A stretch of 64,000 bases of DNA from Nocardiopsis sp. CC223A (GTDB lineage Bacteria > Actinomycetota > Actinomycetes > Streptosporangiales > Streptosporangiaceae): NCBI RefSeq assembly GCF_030766825.1, contig NZ_JASFDV010000032.1, forward strand, positions 1 through 64,000. The letters run 5' to 3'. Below the pieces are notes generated by a model, which was not told the origin of the DNA, searched no databases, and worked only from the letters and a program-made list of their open reading frames with translations. A program made the position numbers and the translations under genes. The first letter of the stretch is position 1. The number at the start of each line of letters is the position of its first letter. This document shows positions 25,996 to 34,649 of this stretch, piece by piece.

Positions 25996-28009
25996 TCACC
26001 GTGCCGGTGCCTGCGTTGCCGTCGGTGGGTCGCTGTCGGGGTGACCGGTTGGGGCCATCGACTGCCGTGCAGCGTCGCGCAGTGCGCGTTCGCGGTCGTG
26101 GTCGCCGCGCATCCGGGCGAGATCTGCCAGGCTCGTGAGCAGGCCCGCCTGCTCGTGGACCGCTCTATCCGTGCGGGCCTGGTGCAGTGTCTGCTGCGCC
26201 AGCATCTCCAGCGCCCGTACGGTGACGGGCTCCGGGGGCGTGAGGGTCAGCATCCGGAGCAGGCCCTGCACCGTCCGGGTGGCCTGGTAGGTGTCCGGGG
26301 ATCCCAAACCCAAGAGGGTACGGTGGGCGTCGACGGAGTCGGTGACGGCTTCTGCCGTGCGGCCCATCCGAGCCCGGTTCTCGGCGCGTTTGCGGAGGGT
26401 GAGCGCGGCTCCGCGGCCCCGTCCGATCGCCAGGTGCCCCGCCAGCGAGGCGCAGTACAGCTCCTCCGCACCGGCCAGGTCCCCGGTTGAGGTGGTCGGC
26501 CAGGGACTGCTCGGCCGAGCACACCCCCTCGGGGTGGTCTGCGGCCCGGTAGGTGTCCAGGGCGGCCTCCAGGTGCGCGCGCCGGTCGTCGGGGTCGGCG
26601 GTGATGACGGCGGCCCGCTGGTGCATCAGCGCGATGGCCACCTGGTCGCCGCAGGCCAGGGCGGCCTCCATACCGAGCCGGTACAGGACCGTGGCGGCCG
26701 CCCACGGTTTGCGGTGGTTGACGTAGGTGGCGATGTGCTCGGCGATGTACCAGAGCTCGACGCGCACTTCCTCGGCCAAGAGCCCGGCGAGGGCGACCAC
26801 GTTGTCGAGCTCGTCATCGAGCCAGACCATCGCCGCACCCTTGGTGGAGAACCACACCTTCTCCTCGGCCTGCTGGGCCTGTTCGGCCTCCTCCAGTCCC
26901 TGTTCATCGGCGCGCCACCGCCATGTGTTGAGCGCGAGGTCGGCGGCGGCCACCCGGAGGCGGTAGAAACGAGCGACCCGGTCGATGGTCTGGGCACGGT
27001 CGGTATCGGCCAGGCGACGGCCCAGGGCCACGCGGACCGGCCCGGGCAGGGTGTAGCGGTGGTCCCCCAGGTCGGTGACGATCCGGGCGACGGTGAGGGT
27101 GCCCAGCACCGCCACGGCCTGTGCGGAGGGCATGTTCCATAAGGCGGCGGCCAGGTCCGCCGACAGGTGCGGTCCGGGGTGGGCGGCCAGTTGTGCGGCC
27201 GCTCGGACGGTGTCCTCGGGCAGCAGGTCCAGCGCGCGTTCGACGGTGTCGGGCATGGAGAGCGTCTCCGTGTCGTCGGGGTGGGCGAGGGCGAGCAGGC
27301 AGGCGTGCAACCCGGCCAGGAGGGGAGAACCGCCGGCGGCCGCAGCAGCGGCGTCCAGGGTCGCGCTCGGCAGGGGCCGGTCGACCAGGCGGGCGATGAG
27401 CCCGGAGACCGTGCCGGTGTCCAGCGGCGACAGCCGCACGAGGCGTCCACCGCGAGCCACGAGCCGTGTCCACCCGTGGGTCCCGATCACGACCCCGGCG
27501 CACCCGGCCCCCGCGGGGAGCAGGTCCTGGACCTCGTCGGCGCGGCCGGGGTCGGCGTTGTCGACCACCACCAGCAGACGGCGGTGATAGGTGAGGGTGC
27601 GCCACAGTTCCACCGCCTGTCCCGGGTCGCCGGGGAGGGCGTGTCCCAGGGCCGCGCACCACCTCCGGAGCGTGGTGTCGGAGGAAGTACGGGATAGATC
27701 CGTATAGACCGCGCCGTCGGGCCACCGGTCCGGGTGACGGTGCCACCAATCGACGACCAGCGCGGTCTTGCCGATCCCGGGCGCGCCCTCGATGGCGACC
27801 CAGCAGGTGCCGTGGCGGGTGTCCCAAGCCCGGTCGAGATGGGCACGCGCGTGTTCGCGGTCGACGAACAACTGGTGCGGCGGGAGCTGGCGGGGCGACA
27901 GTGGTGGTTGCGGACCAGGAGCGGCCGTCAGGTGCACGGACCCGTGCACATCGCGCAGCTGCACAACGATCGCGGAGCCCGTGACGTCGCTGATCTGGTT
28001 CAACTGCAC
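25996..28009 (-). pseudogene. NB-ARC/TPR STAND protein with a frameshift
   Basis: It starts with GTG 28009 and NQISDVTGSAIVVQLRDVHG, typical of Streptomyces NB-ARC regulators. Walker A is IEGAPGIGKTALV, Walker B LLVVVDNADP, then a winged helix and TPR-like helices. Near base 26480-26492 the frame changes: DHLNR continues in the +1 frame as GDLAGAEELYCASLAGHLAI and then RMGRTAEAVTDSVDAHRTLLG to the stop at 25996. The break is in a run of G (CGGGGACC); one extra base explains it. It may be a real pseudogene or a sequencing error. The stop overlaps the GTG alternative start of the next gene. A regulatory or sensing role in the cluster is likely for the intact form. Confidence 0.75.
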
Positions 28010-28066
28010 GGCACCTCCCTGGTCTGCGCGGCGGCGGTCATCGGCGGGTCCTCGCATTTCAAAGAG

Positions 28067-28104
28067 GGTGGCCCCGCCCCATGAGGGAAGGGTGCGGGGC
28101 CACC
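28067..28104 (-). terminator. Hairpin between PKS and STAND gene
   Basis: A perfect 11-bp stem (GGTGGCCCCGC with GCGGGGCCACC, loop 16 bases) lies between the end of the PKS gene and the start of the NB-ARC gene on the minus strand. It probably separates two transcription units of the cluster. Confidence 0.55.
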
Positions 28105-28161
28105 GGATGGGCTCCTTCCCCGCTGAGGGGAGGACGGAGGAGCCCGCGGGGGTGGACAGGG

Positions 28162-31071
28162 TCAGCTACGGGTCGCCGGTATCGGTGGCGGTGCGGTACC
28201 GGAGGCAGGCAAGAGATCGGCCAGGTCGGCCGCGACCTGCGCCCAGGTACGGGAGGGCAAGAAGAGCTGCACGTCTATCCCGGCCCAGGCGGGTACGCGG
28301 CGCAGCCGGGTCGTGAGCTGGAGCAGGCTGTGGCTGGTGAGCCCGGTCTCGGCCCAGGTGGAGCCGGAATCGAGGCCGTCGGGCAGGTGGACCAGCCGGG
28401 CGACCTCGGCCGCCAGGTAGTCCGGCACCTGCCCGGGTTCGGGCAGGGGCACGGGTCCGTCGCGGTGCGCCGGGGCGGGGCGGCCGGTGTGGTCCCAGCC
28501 GGGCGGGATCACCAGGTGGGGGCGAGCACAGTGTGCGGGTCCGGTGGGAGTGACGCCGTGGGTGTACAGAGCTCCGATGCCGTGGGCGAGGCCGTCCGGG
28601 TGGGCGGTGATCGCGACCGTGGCGTGGTCGGGGAGGGTATGGGCGATGTGCTCCACCAGCAGTGCCTTGGGCCCGATCTCCACGAACACCACCGACTCCT
28701 CGCCCAGAACGGCGGCAGCGGTGTGCAGGGCGTCGGTGAACTGGACCGGGGAGCGCACCTGGTCGGCCCAGTAGGCGGGGCTCCACAGCCCGGCGGGGTC
28801 GGTCGGGTCGGTGGGGTCGGTGGTGGAGATGATCGGGACTTGCGCGGGATGGGGGACCAGCCCGGCCAGCACCCGGCGCAGCTCAGGGACGACCGGGTCG
28901 ACAGCGGGCGAGTGCGCGGGGATGGCGTCCGGCACCCGCTTGCACCACACCCCCGAACCGGTGAGATCCGCCTGGAGGTGGTCCAGGTCGAGGACGGGTC
29001 CGGCGACGACCTGCACGCCGGGGGCGCTGTAGGAGGCGATCGTCACCCGGTCGGCGCAGGGGGCGGTGTGTTCCTCGACCCGGTCGACGGTGGCGCGGAC
29101 GGCCAGCAGCCCACCGGTGCCGGTCAGGCCGCCGAGGAGCCGGGAGCGTTCGGCGAGCACACGGGCCGCGGTGTCCAGCGGCAGCACTGCGGCGGTGTGG
29201 GCGGCGGCGATCTCGCCCACGGAGTGGCCCAGCACCAGGTCCGGGTGGATCCCGCGCTCGGCCAGCAGGGCGGTGAGCCCGGCCTGAACGAGGAAGGTGC
29301 TGTGCTGGGCGTCGACGAACCCGGTGATCGGGTCTCCGGGCGCCCATACGTCGTAGCCGGTGCGCCGGGACAGCGCCGTCCGTGCCTCGGCCACCGCGGC
29401 GGCGAACACCGGAACCTGCATGAACTGAACCCCGGCGTCGGGGTGGTGGCCGCCGTGCCCGGTGTAGACGAAGACGACCCGGGGTCGGGGTGTCGGCGCT
29501 TGGCCGGGGCCGGTGACGTCGGGTGAGGGGGTCCCGTCCTGGAGGGCCCGCAGGCCCTGGACGAGGCCGCCGAGGTCGCGGGCCACGACCGCGGCTCGGC
29601 ACCGGAGATGGAGGCCGCGGGCCAGTGCCGTGTCGGCGACGATCCCGACCGACCCCGCACCGGGCACCTGCTCGGCCAGGCGCTCAGCGGCGTGAGCCAG
29701 CGCTGCGGCGCTGTGCGCGGACACCATGACGGTCTCCGGCAGTGGCATCGGGTCCTCCGCCGCGGGTGGCTCGGTGGCCTGGGCCTGGGTGATGATCGCG
29801 TGGGCGTTGGCGCCGCCGAACCCGAACGAGGACACCCCGGCCACCCGCTGTCCTTTCCCTTCCTCTGCGCTGGCGGTGGGCCAGGGCTCCACTTGGACGG
29901 GTACCCGCACCTTGTTCTCCAGCCCGGAGCGCAGGCGGGTGTGGTGGGCGGTGGGCGGGAGCTGGCCGTGGTGGACGGCCAGGGCCGCCACCATCACCCC
30001 CAGGGCGCCGGCGGCGCCTTCCAGGTGGCCCAGCGTGCTCTTGACCGACCCCACCGGAACCGGCTCGTCTTGTCCCAGTGCTCGGGCGATGCCGTCGGCT
30101 TCGATGCGGTCCCCGGCCTTGGTGCCGGTGCCGTGGGCCTGCACCCACCCCACCCGCCCGGCACCGATTCCGGCATCGGCCAGTGCTCGGGTGATGGCGG
30201 TCGCCTGCCGGGAGGCGCGCGGCGCGAGCAGGTGCGGGGTGTGGCCGCCGTGGCCGAGCCCGGTCCCGGCCACGTGCGCCCACACCCGGTGGCCGCGCTC
30301 GGCCGCCACCCCTGCGCGGGCCAGCACGAGGACCACGGCCCCCTCAGAGCGCACGTACCCGTCGGCGGCCCGGTCGAAGGGCCTGCACCGGCCTTCGGGG
30401 GACAGCACCCCGGTCTCCACGAACGACGCGGTGATGGTCGGGGCGGTGAGGATGTTCGTCCCGGCGACCAGGGCGAGGTCGATCTCGCTGGAGCGCAGGT
30501 CACAGGCGGCGTAGTGCAGGGCGGTCAGCGAGGAGGAGCAGGCGGTGTCCAGGGTCAGGGAGGGACCGGCCAGATCCAGGTGGTGGGAGAGACGGTTGGC
30601 GAGGATCGCCATCCCCGCCCCGGATCCGGTGAACACCCCGGCCCGCCGCCCGTTGCCGAAGTTGACCGCGGTCTGGTCGATCGAGGCCGCTCCGACGTAC
30701 ACACCGGTGGCCGATCCGGCCAGCGAGGCCGGGGTGATCCCGGCGTCCGCGAGGGCCTCGTGAACAACCTCCAGCAGCCAGCCCTGCTGGGGGTCCATCT
30801 CTGCGGCCTCGTCGGCGGAGATCCCGAAGAAGTCGTGGTCGAAGCGGTGGTCGACGACCCCCGCCGGATAGGGGGCGGCGGGGACCTGGTCGGGGTGCAG
30901 GTGGGCGACCATGGTCTCCCACCGCTCCTGCGGGATGCGGGTGATGCGGTCCCGGCCGCCGAGCAGCGCCTTCCACAGCAGGCCCGGGGTGTCGATGTTC
31001 CCGGGCAGGCGGCAGCCCATACCGATGATCGCGACCGGTTCCCGCGACGGCGAGGCGGTGGGGGCGGTCAT
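28162..31071 (-). CDS. Single-module type I polyketide synthase (KS-AT-ACP)
   Basis: This is a 969-residue synthase. The ketosynthase has DTACSSS with Cys178, QAHGTGT with His313 and KSTLGH with His349. The acyltransferase has VFVYTGHGGH in place of the usual GQG motif, GHSVGE with Ser at about 615, and the late PAHSP motif. The C-terminal acyl carrier region has WAETGLTSHSLLQL with Ser913, an unusual TSH in place of DSL. No KR, DH, ER or thioesterase domain is present, so one condensation or an iterative use with unreduced product is expected. Start ATG 31071 overlaps the methyltransferase stop as ATGA. The longer open frame upstream is a shadow. Partners for reduction or release are not visible. 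Confidence 0.9.
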   Translation of the reverse strand: MTAPTASPSREPVAIIGMGCRLPGNIDTPGLLWKALLGGRDRITRIPQERWETMVAHLHPDQVPAAPYPAGVVDHRFDHDFFGISADEAAEMDPQQGWLLEVVHEALADAGITPASLAGSATGVYVGAASIDQTAVNFGNGRRAGVFTGSGAGMAILANRLSHHLDLAGPSLTLDTACSSSLTALHYAACDLRSSEIDLALVAGTNILTAPTITASFVETGVLSPEGRCRPFDRAADGYVRSEGAVVLVLARAGVAAERGHRVWAHVAGTGLGHGGHTPHLLAPRASRQATAITRALADAGIGAGRVGWVQAHGTGTKAGDRIEADGIARALGQDEPVPVGSVKSTLGHLEGAAGALGVMVAALAVHHGQLPPTAHHTRLRSGLENKVRVPVQVEPWPTASAEEGKGQRVAGVSSFGFGGANAHAIITQAQATEPPAAEDPMPLPETVMVSAHSAAALAHAAERLAEQVPGAGSVGIVADTALARGLHLRCRAAVVARDLGGLVQGLRALQDGTPSPDVTGPGQAPTPRPRVVFVYTGHGGHHPDAGVQFMQVPVFAAAVAEARTALSRRTGYDVWAPGDPITGFVDAQHSTFLVQAGLTALLAERGIHPDLVLGHSVGEIAAAHTAAVLPLDTAARVLAERSRLLGGLTGTGGLLAVRATVDRVEEHTAPCADRVTIASYSAPGVQVVAGPVLDLDHLQADLTGSGVWCKRVPDAIPAHSPAVDPVVPELRRVLAGLVPHPAQVPIISTTDPTDPTDPAGLWSPAYWADQVRSPVQFTDALHTAAAVLGEESVVFVEIGPKALLVEHIAHTLPDHATVAITAHPDGLAHGIGALYTHGVTPTGPAHCARPHLVIPPGWDHTGRPAPAHRDGPVPLPEPGQVPDYLAAEVARLVHLPDGLDSGSTWAETGLTSHSLLQLTTRLRRVPAWAGIDVQLFLPSRTWAQVAADLADLLPASGTAPPPIPATRS

Positions 31072-31757
31072 CGGGTCCTCACCCGCCACAGCGCCACCGA
31101 CCCGCGCACCGACAGCTCGACGATCTCGAACCGGTCGGACAGCACCGTCACCAGGTCGGTGAGGGAATCGCCGGTGTTGGCGAACACACCCCGCCGGTTG
31201 AGCAGCCCCAGGCCGACCCGCCCCAGCGGGCTGTGCCCCACCCCATGAGCCAGAACGGTGTAGCCGAGGAACTCGCCCTGACCGTCCTTCTTCAGAACCT
31301 CGTGGATGTGGTCGAACACCGGCGTTTTGGCGGTGATGGTCTGCCCGCGCAGGCAGTGCAGGACCATGCCCAGGACGACCAGGTCGACGCTGGAGGAGGG
31401 CAGGGGGAGCGGGTCCAGGGCGTCGCCGGTGTGCAGGGCGGGCCGGTGCCGGGCCAGGCGGGTCGCGGCGGCGGTCAGCGATCCGGTGTAGCGGTCCAGC
31501 AGGTGGAGCCGCAGGTTCCCGGGGGCGAACCGGTCCAGGAAGAAGCCCGAGCCGGGGCCGATGTCCAGCACGGTCGTGCCGGGGCGCAGGGCGTGCCGGT
31601 ACAGGCGGGCCGGATACTTCCACCGGCAGCCCCACAGCAGCGGGTAGGTGCCGTGGACGACGAGGAGGTCGTAGAGCCTGGTCATCTTCGTCTGCGACCA
31701 CAGGTCCGGGTGGAACGTGATGTCGAGGGCGGGAGGGGCGGGGACGGTAGTTGACAT
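31068..31757 (-). CDS. SAM-dependent methyltransferase (class I)
   Basis: This 229-residue protein has motif I in TTVLDIGPGSGFFLDRF (about residues 60-76), an acidic post-I strand (LHLLDRY) and GDALDPLPLPSSSVDLVVLGMVLHCL, typical of small-molecule methyltransferases. It lies between the flavin monooxygenase and the PKS and overlaps the PKS start, so it is a tailoring enzyme candidate for the polyketide. The ATG 31757 is preceded by a purine-rich GGAGC region. The longer frame reaching 32111 is not supported by homology. Confidence 0.85.
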   Translation of the reverse strand: MSTTVPAPPALDITFHPDLWSQTKMTRLYDLLVVHGTYPLLWGCRWKYPARLYRHALRPGTTVLDIGPGSGFFLDRFAPGNLRLHLLDRYTGSLTAAATRLARHRPALHTGDALDPLPLPSSSVDLVVLGMVLHCLRGQTITAKTPVFDHIHEVLKKDGQGEFLGYTVLAHGVGHSPLGRVGLGLLNRRGVFANTGDSLTDLVTVLSDRFEIVELSVRGSVALWRVRTR

Positions 31758-31816
31758 GGCGGTGCTCCAAAAAAAGGGGGGCGGGGAGCGGGCAAGGCGT
31801 GTGACCGGTAAGGGGT

Positions 31817-33199
31817 TCAGCTTCGCCCGGCGGTTGCGGTGACCTGGGCGAGGAAGGCATGGGCGGCGTCGGGGTCGTAGAGCCATGCGGCGTAGCGGCG
31901 GGGGTCGTCCAGATCGCCGATGAACCGGTCCGCCACCGGCTGGTGCGCGACCGCCGCGCCGAGCACCTGGGCGAGATGGGCGGGGGCGTCGGGAGACCAG
32001 ATCTGGTCCAGGACCTGGCTGAGTCCTGCCGCCGCTCGTCCCATCCCGGCGAAGGGGAACTCCTTGGTCGGTGCGCCCTCCCAGAACCCGGCGAAGGTCT
32101 CCTCCATCCACGCCTTGGTGAATTCGGCGGTGCTATGGGCGAGGATCCGGGACAGGTAGTGGTTGGCGCTTGCCATCGACACGTTCGCCGCCTGCGCGGC
32201 GATGGGATCGTCAGTGGACACCACGGCGTCGGCCATGCCGAGCACGAGCCCGCCCGAGGGGAGGGTCCCAACGGGGTTGCGAGCGTGCGGGGCATAGACG
32301 TGCAGGTTCGCGTCCTCCTCCTCCAGCAGAGAGGCGTTGCCGAGCCGTTCGTTCAGGTGCGGAGTGTGCTCGCACAGCAGGTCCCGCATGAGACCCCACT
32401 GCTCCTGTGGGGAAGGTCGGTCAGGCCAGCGGTCCATGGGGCCGCCCGGGGCGCCGACGATCTGGAGAACGTGTTGAGGACCGTTGTCGATGAGAACGGG
32501 AGAGAGGATGGCGCGCACCTGCGGGGTGGAGGCCACCACGGCGTAGTCGCACAGAACCGGTTCAGGCATGTGGCCGGGCAGTGACCCAGGTGCGCCTTGT
32601 ACCGGTAGCCACCGGGTGTGGGAACCCTCGGAAACCCCCTGGATGATGGCCTGGGCCACGGTCCGGCGCGAGTCCACGATGTGGTCGGGGGCACCCTGAT
32701 CGAGGAGCTGGCCCAGTTCGCCGTGCCCGGTGGCGAGGACGATCAGGTCGAACATGCGGGAGAAGTAGTCCAGGTCGGTGACGGTCACCCCGTGGATGAC
32801 CACCTTGCCGCCGACCTTGATCGTGTTGCCTTGGGCGTCGACCTTCTCCTTGACGTCCTCGAAGGATTCAAGCCAGTCGGCGATCTTCACCCGGCGGTCC
32901 ACGGACACCCCGTAGGTGGAGAACGCCGATTCCACCATGGCTGGCGCGGCGCCGGGCGGGCTCAAGATCAGCTCCACTCCGGTGATCCTGGGGGCGACCT
33001 CCTCCCACATCGCCAACCCCAGGGCCTGCTCGTGCGCCATGGCCGAGGGCAGCGTGAACTGGGTGATCGAGGGGCGGGCGTTGCGGATCTCGGTGCTGCT
33101 GTTTCCCGTGATGACCGTGACGTCATAGCCGTGGGCGCGCAGCCCGTGGGCGAGATGAAGACCGGAGGTCCCGGCACCGACGATCAGGATCTTGCGCAT
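31817..33199 (-). CDS. FAD-dependent monooxygenase, styrene-monooxygenase (StyA)-like
   Basis: This 460-residue flavoprotein starts with the Rossmann motif ILIVGAGTSGLHLAHGL (GxGxxG). ITQFTLPSAMAHEQALGLAMWEE and a late GLVLGMADAVVSTDDPIAAQAANVSM-type region (GD-like FAD contact, shown here in two parts: GLVLGMADAV and STDDPIAAQ) match the StyA group, which epoxidises or hydroxylates small aromatics using reduced FAD from a separate reductase. No reductase gene lies nearby. It begins 2 bases before the end of the DUF742-GTPase gene, so it is part of the same operon. Substrate unknown; the PKS product or an aromatic precursor is likely. Confidence 0.8.
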   Translation of the reverse strand: MRKILIVGAGTSGLHLAHGLRAHGYDVTVITGNSSTEIRNARPSITQFTLPSAMAHEQALGLAMWEEVAPRITGVELILSPPGAAPAMVESAFSTYGVSVDRRVKIADWLESFEDVKEKVDAQGNTIKVGGKVVIHGVTVTDLDYFSRMFDLIVLATGHGELGQLLDQGAPDHIVDSRRTVAQAIIQGVSEGSHTRWLPVQGAPGSLPGHMPEPVLCDYAVVASTPQVRAILSPVLIDNGPQHVLQIVGAPGGPMDRWPDRPSPQEQWGLMRDLLCEHTPHLNERLGNASLLEEEDANLHVYAPHARNPVGTLPSGGLVLGMADAVVSTDDPIAAQAANVSMASANHYLSRILAHSTAEFTKAWMEETFAGFWEGAPTKEFPFAGMGRAAAGLSQVLDQIWSPDAPAHLAQVLGAAVAHQPVADRFIGDLDDPRRYAAWLYDPDAAHAFLAQVTATAGRS

Positions 33200-33201
33200 G
33201 G

Positions 33202-34074
33202 TCAGTGCCTTCCTACGGGGGAGCGGTCGCTGGTGTGCCTGCGGGCTTCGACACGTCGCAGCACCCGGGCCAGTACGGAGCGAGCGGCCGTGCGGGATCG
33301 GACATCGGTGATGTGCAGCAGGTCGGGGTCGACGCCCAAGCGCTCACTCACCGCTCGCGGATCGGGGTGGTCGCCTTCGACGTGGTTGACGACCACCACA
33401 TAGGGCAGGCGCGTGTCCCGGGCGGCGTTCAGAACCGGGACCGCTTCCCAGGGCCGGTAGGAGTGGACCAGGATCAGCAGCGCGGATGCCCCGCGCGTCA
33501 TGTCCACCCACAGCACGTCGAACAGTGCGGGCGGCGGGGCGGCCAGCAGGTGCAGACGACCGGTGGGGGCCACCTCCACCGCCCCCTGCTCCAAGCAGTA
33601 GCTGCGCAGCTGGCCGCCGCGATCGGGGATCTCTTCCAGGAGCCGCACCGGCGGGTGACCGGCGGCGGTGCCCACCAGGGTGGACACCCCCGACCTGGGA
33701 GGACCGGTGACCAGGACCTTGGCCGAGGCCAGGCCGGCCACCGGGTGGCAGGTGCGATCACCGGTCAGGGCGGACACGGCCTGGCGCAGAAAACCCGGGG
33801 ACGGCTCCGCGGGGCTCAACTGGACCAGCGGTCCGCCGCGGCGTCGGACCAGGGCGGTGATGCTGGTGGCGACCGCCGCGCGCGGCATACCGAGCCGATA
33901 GGCGATCTCCATCACCGACATGGGGGAGGGGCTGTCGGCGAGCAACCGGTGTACGGCACCGGTGACCTCGTCGTAGCCGGGAGCGCTGTCGGTGAGTGGA
34001 GGAGCAGTGGTTCCCACCAGGGTGTGGCCGACCACCTCCGGACGGATCCGGCGTTCGAGTACGGACAGGTTCAC
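33202..34074 (-). CDS. Conservon-type DUF742-GTPase fusion protein with altered P-loop
   Basis: This is a 290-residue protein. Residues 1-105 match DUF742 (CvnC-like), with the winged-helix segment MSVMEIAYRLGMPRAAVATS. Residues from about 115 match the conservon GTPase CvnD: KVLVTGPPRSGVSTLVG (120-135), LFDVLWVDMTRGASALLILV and YVVVVNHVEGDHP. In a normal P-loop GxxxxGK(S/T) the Lys is essential; here position 130 is Val, so nucleotide binding may be weak or absent. In most conservons C and D are separate proteins. The GTG start overlaps the roadblock stop as GTGA. No CvnA sensor kinase is present, so this is a partial conservon acting in an unknown signalling step. Confidence 0.8.
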   Translation of the reverse strand: MNLSVLERRIRPEVVGHTLVGTTAPPLTDSAPGYDEVTGAVHRLLADSPSPMSVMEIAYRLGMPRAAVATSITALVRRRGGPLVQLSPAEPSPGFLRQAVSALTGDRTCHPVAGLASAKVLVTGPPRSGVSTLVGTAAGHPPVRLLEEIPDRGGQLRSYCLEQGAVEVAPTGRLHLLAAPPPALFDVLWVDMTRGASALLILVHSYRPWEAVPVLNAARDTRLPYVVVVNHVEGDHPDPRAVSERLGVDPDLLHITDVRSRTAARSVLARVLRRVEARRHTSDRSPVGRH

Positions 34075-34526
34075 CGGTTCGCCTCCGACATCCTGAGCCG
34101 GTACAGGTTCGCGCCGCCGACGGTGCGGGGGAGTTCGTCCGGCAGGTGCTCGGCGAGAGCCGCGGCGACCATCACTGCCCGTCCACTGGCCTCGCGCACC
34201 CGGTCGCGCTCGACGACCATGAGCAACTGGGAGCAGGGGGTGATCGGGACCGCCAAGATCGCCCCGTGCTTCAAGTGGACGATGATGATGTCCACGCCGC
34301 CCCGGCGCAGTGCGGTGGCACCTTGGACGGTGAATCCCATGGCCGCGCCGAAGACGGCCGCGGTCTTCTCCGCGGTCTCCTGGTCGGTGCCGTGGTAGGC
34401 GACGGCCAGGCCATCGAGGGTGGCGACGACCGCGGCGGAGGCACGGGTCCGGGTGAGCAGGGCGGCGATGGCCGTGGAGTCCAGTGGTGGTGCCGGGGCG
34501 AGGCGTTGAAGCGTCGGAGAGGACAT
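34071..34526 (-). CDS. Roadblock/LC7 domain protein (conservon CvnB-like)
   Basis: This 151-residue roadblock/LC7 protein starts the operon. The core reads STAIAALLTRTRASAAVVATLDGLAVAYHG then a helix and IIIVHLKHGAILAVPITPCSQLLMVVE (quoted in part), the usual alpha-beta pattern of CvnB/MglB-type proteins that partner small GTPases. It is slightly longer than family norm because of an N-terminal Pro-rich tail. It faces the divergent XRE regulator across a palindromic promoter region (34527-34649). Confidence 0.85.
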   Translation of the reverse strand: MSSPTLQRLAPAPPLDSTAIAALLTRTRASAAVVATLDGLAVAYHGTDQETAEKTAAVFGAAMGFTVQGATALRRGGVDIIIVHLKHGAILAVPITPCSQLLMVVERDRVREASGRAVMVAAALAEHLPDELPRTVGGANLYRLRMSEANR

Positions 34527-34550
34527 GCACGCATCGTCGCGCCGATCACC

Positions 34551-34579
34551 TATAACGCCCTATAACAAGCTGTTATAGG
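34551..34579. promoter_or_regulatory. Palindromic operator candidate between roadblock gene and regulator
   Basis: CCTATAAC and GTTATAGG form a perfect inverted repeat with a 5-base spacer (34559-34579). A further CTATAAC-like copy lies 10 bases to the left (34550-34556) and a GTTATG half-site at 34593-34598. The AT-rich block is unusual in this GC-rich DNA and sits between two divergent start codons, so it fits a binding site for the XRE regulator and overlapping promoters. Confidence 0.6.
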
Positions 34580-34649
34580 CTGGCATGGATTTGTTATGCC
34601 AGGATCGGATTCACGTTATGGCAGGCCACCCCCGGCGAAAGGCCCTGTG

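Noticed and set aside
24494..26044. A 516-codon plus-strand frame opposite the NDK and ThyA-like genes
   Set aside because: Antisense shadow; the minus strand has catalytic motifs and start-stop overlaps.
29608..31248. A 546-codon plus-strand frame over the PKS
   Set aside because: Antisense shadow of the KS-AT coding region with Gly/Arg/His-rich composition and no motif.
28162..32295. A 1377-codon PKS start at 32295
   Set aside because: The part above 31071 is out-of-frame reading of the methyltransferase and monooxygenase genes; ATG 31071 overlaps the methyltransferase stop and begins the KS homology.
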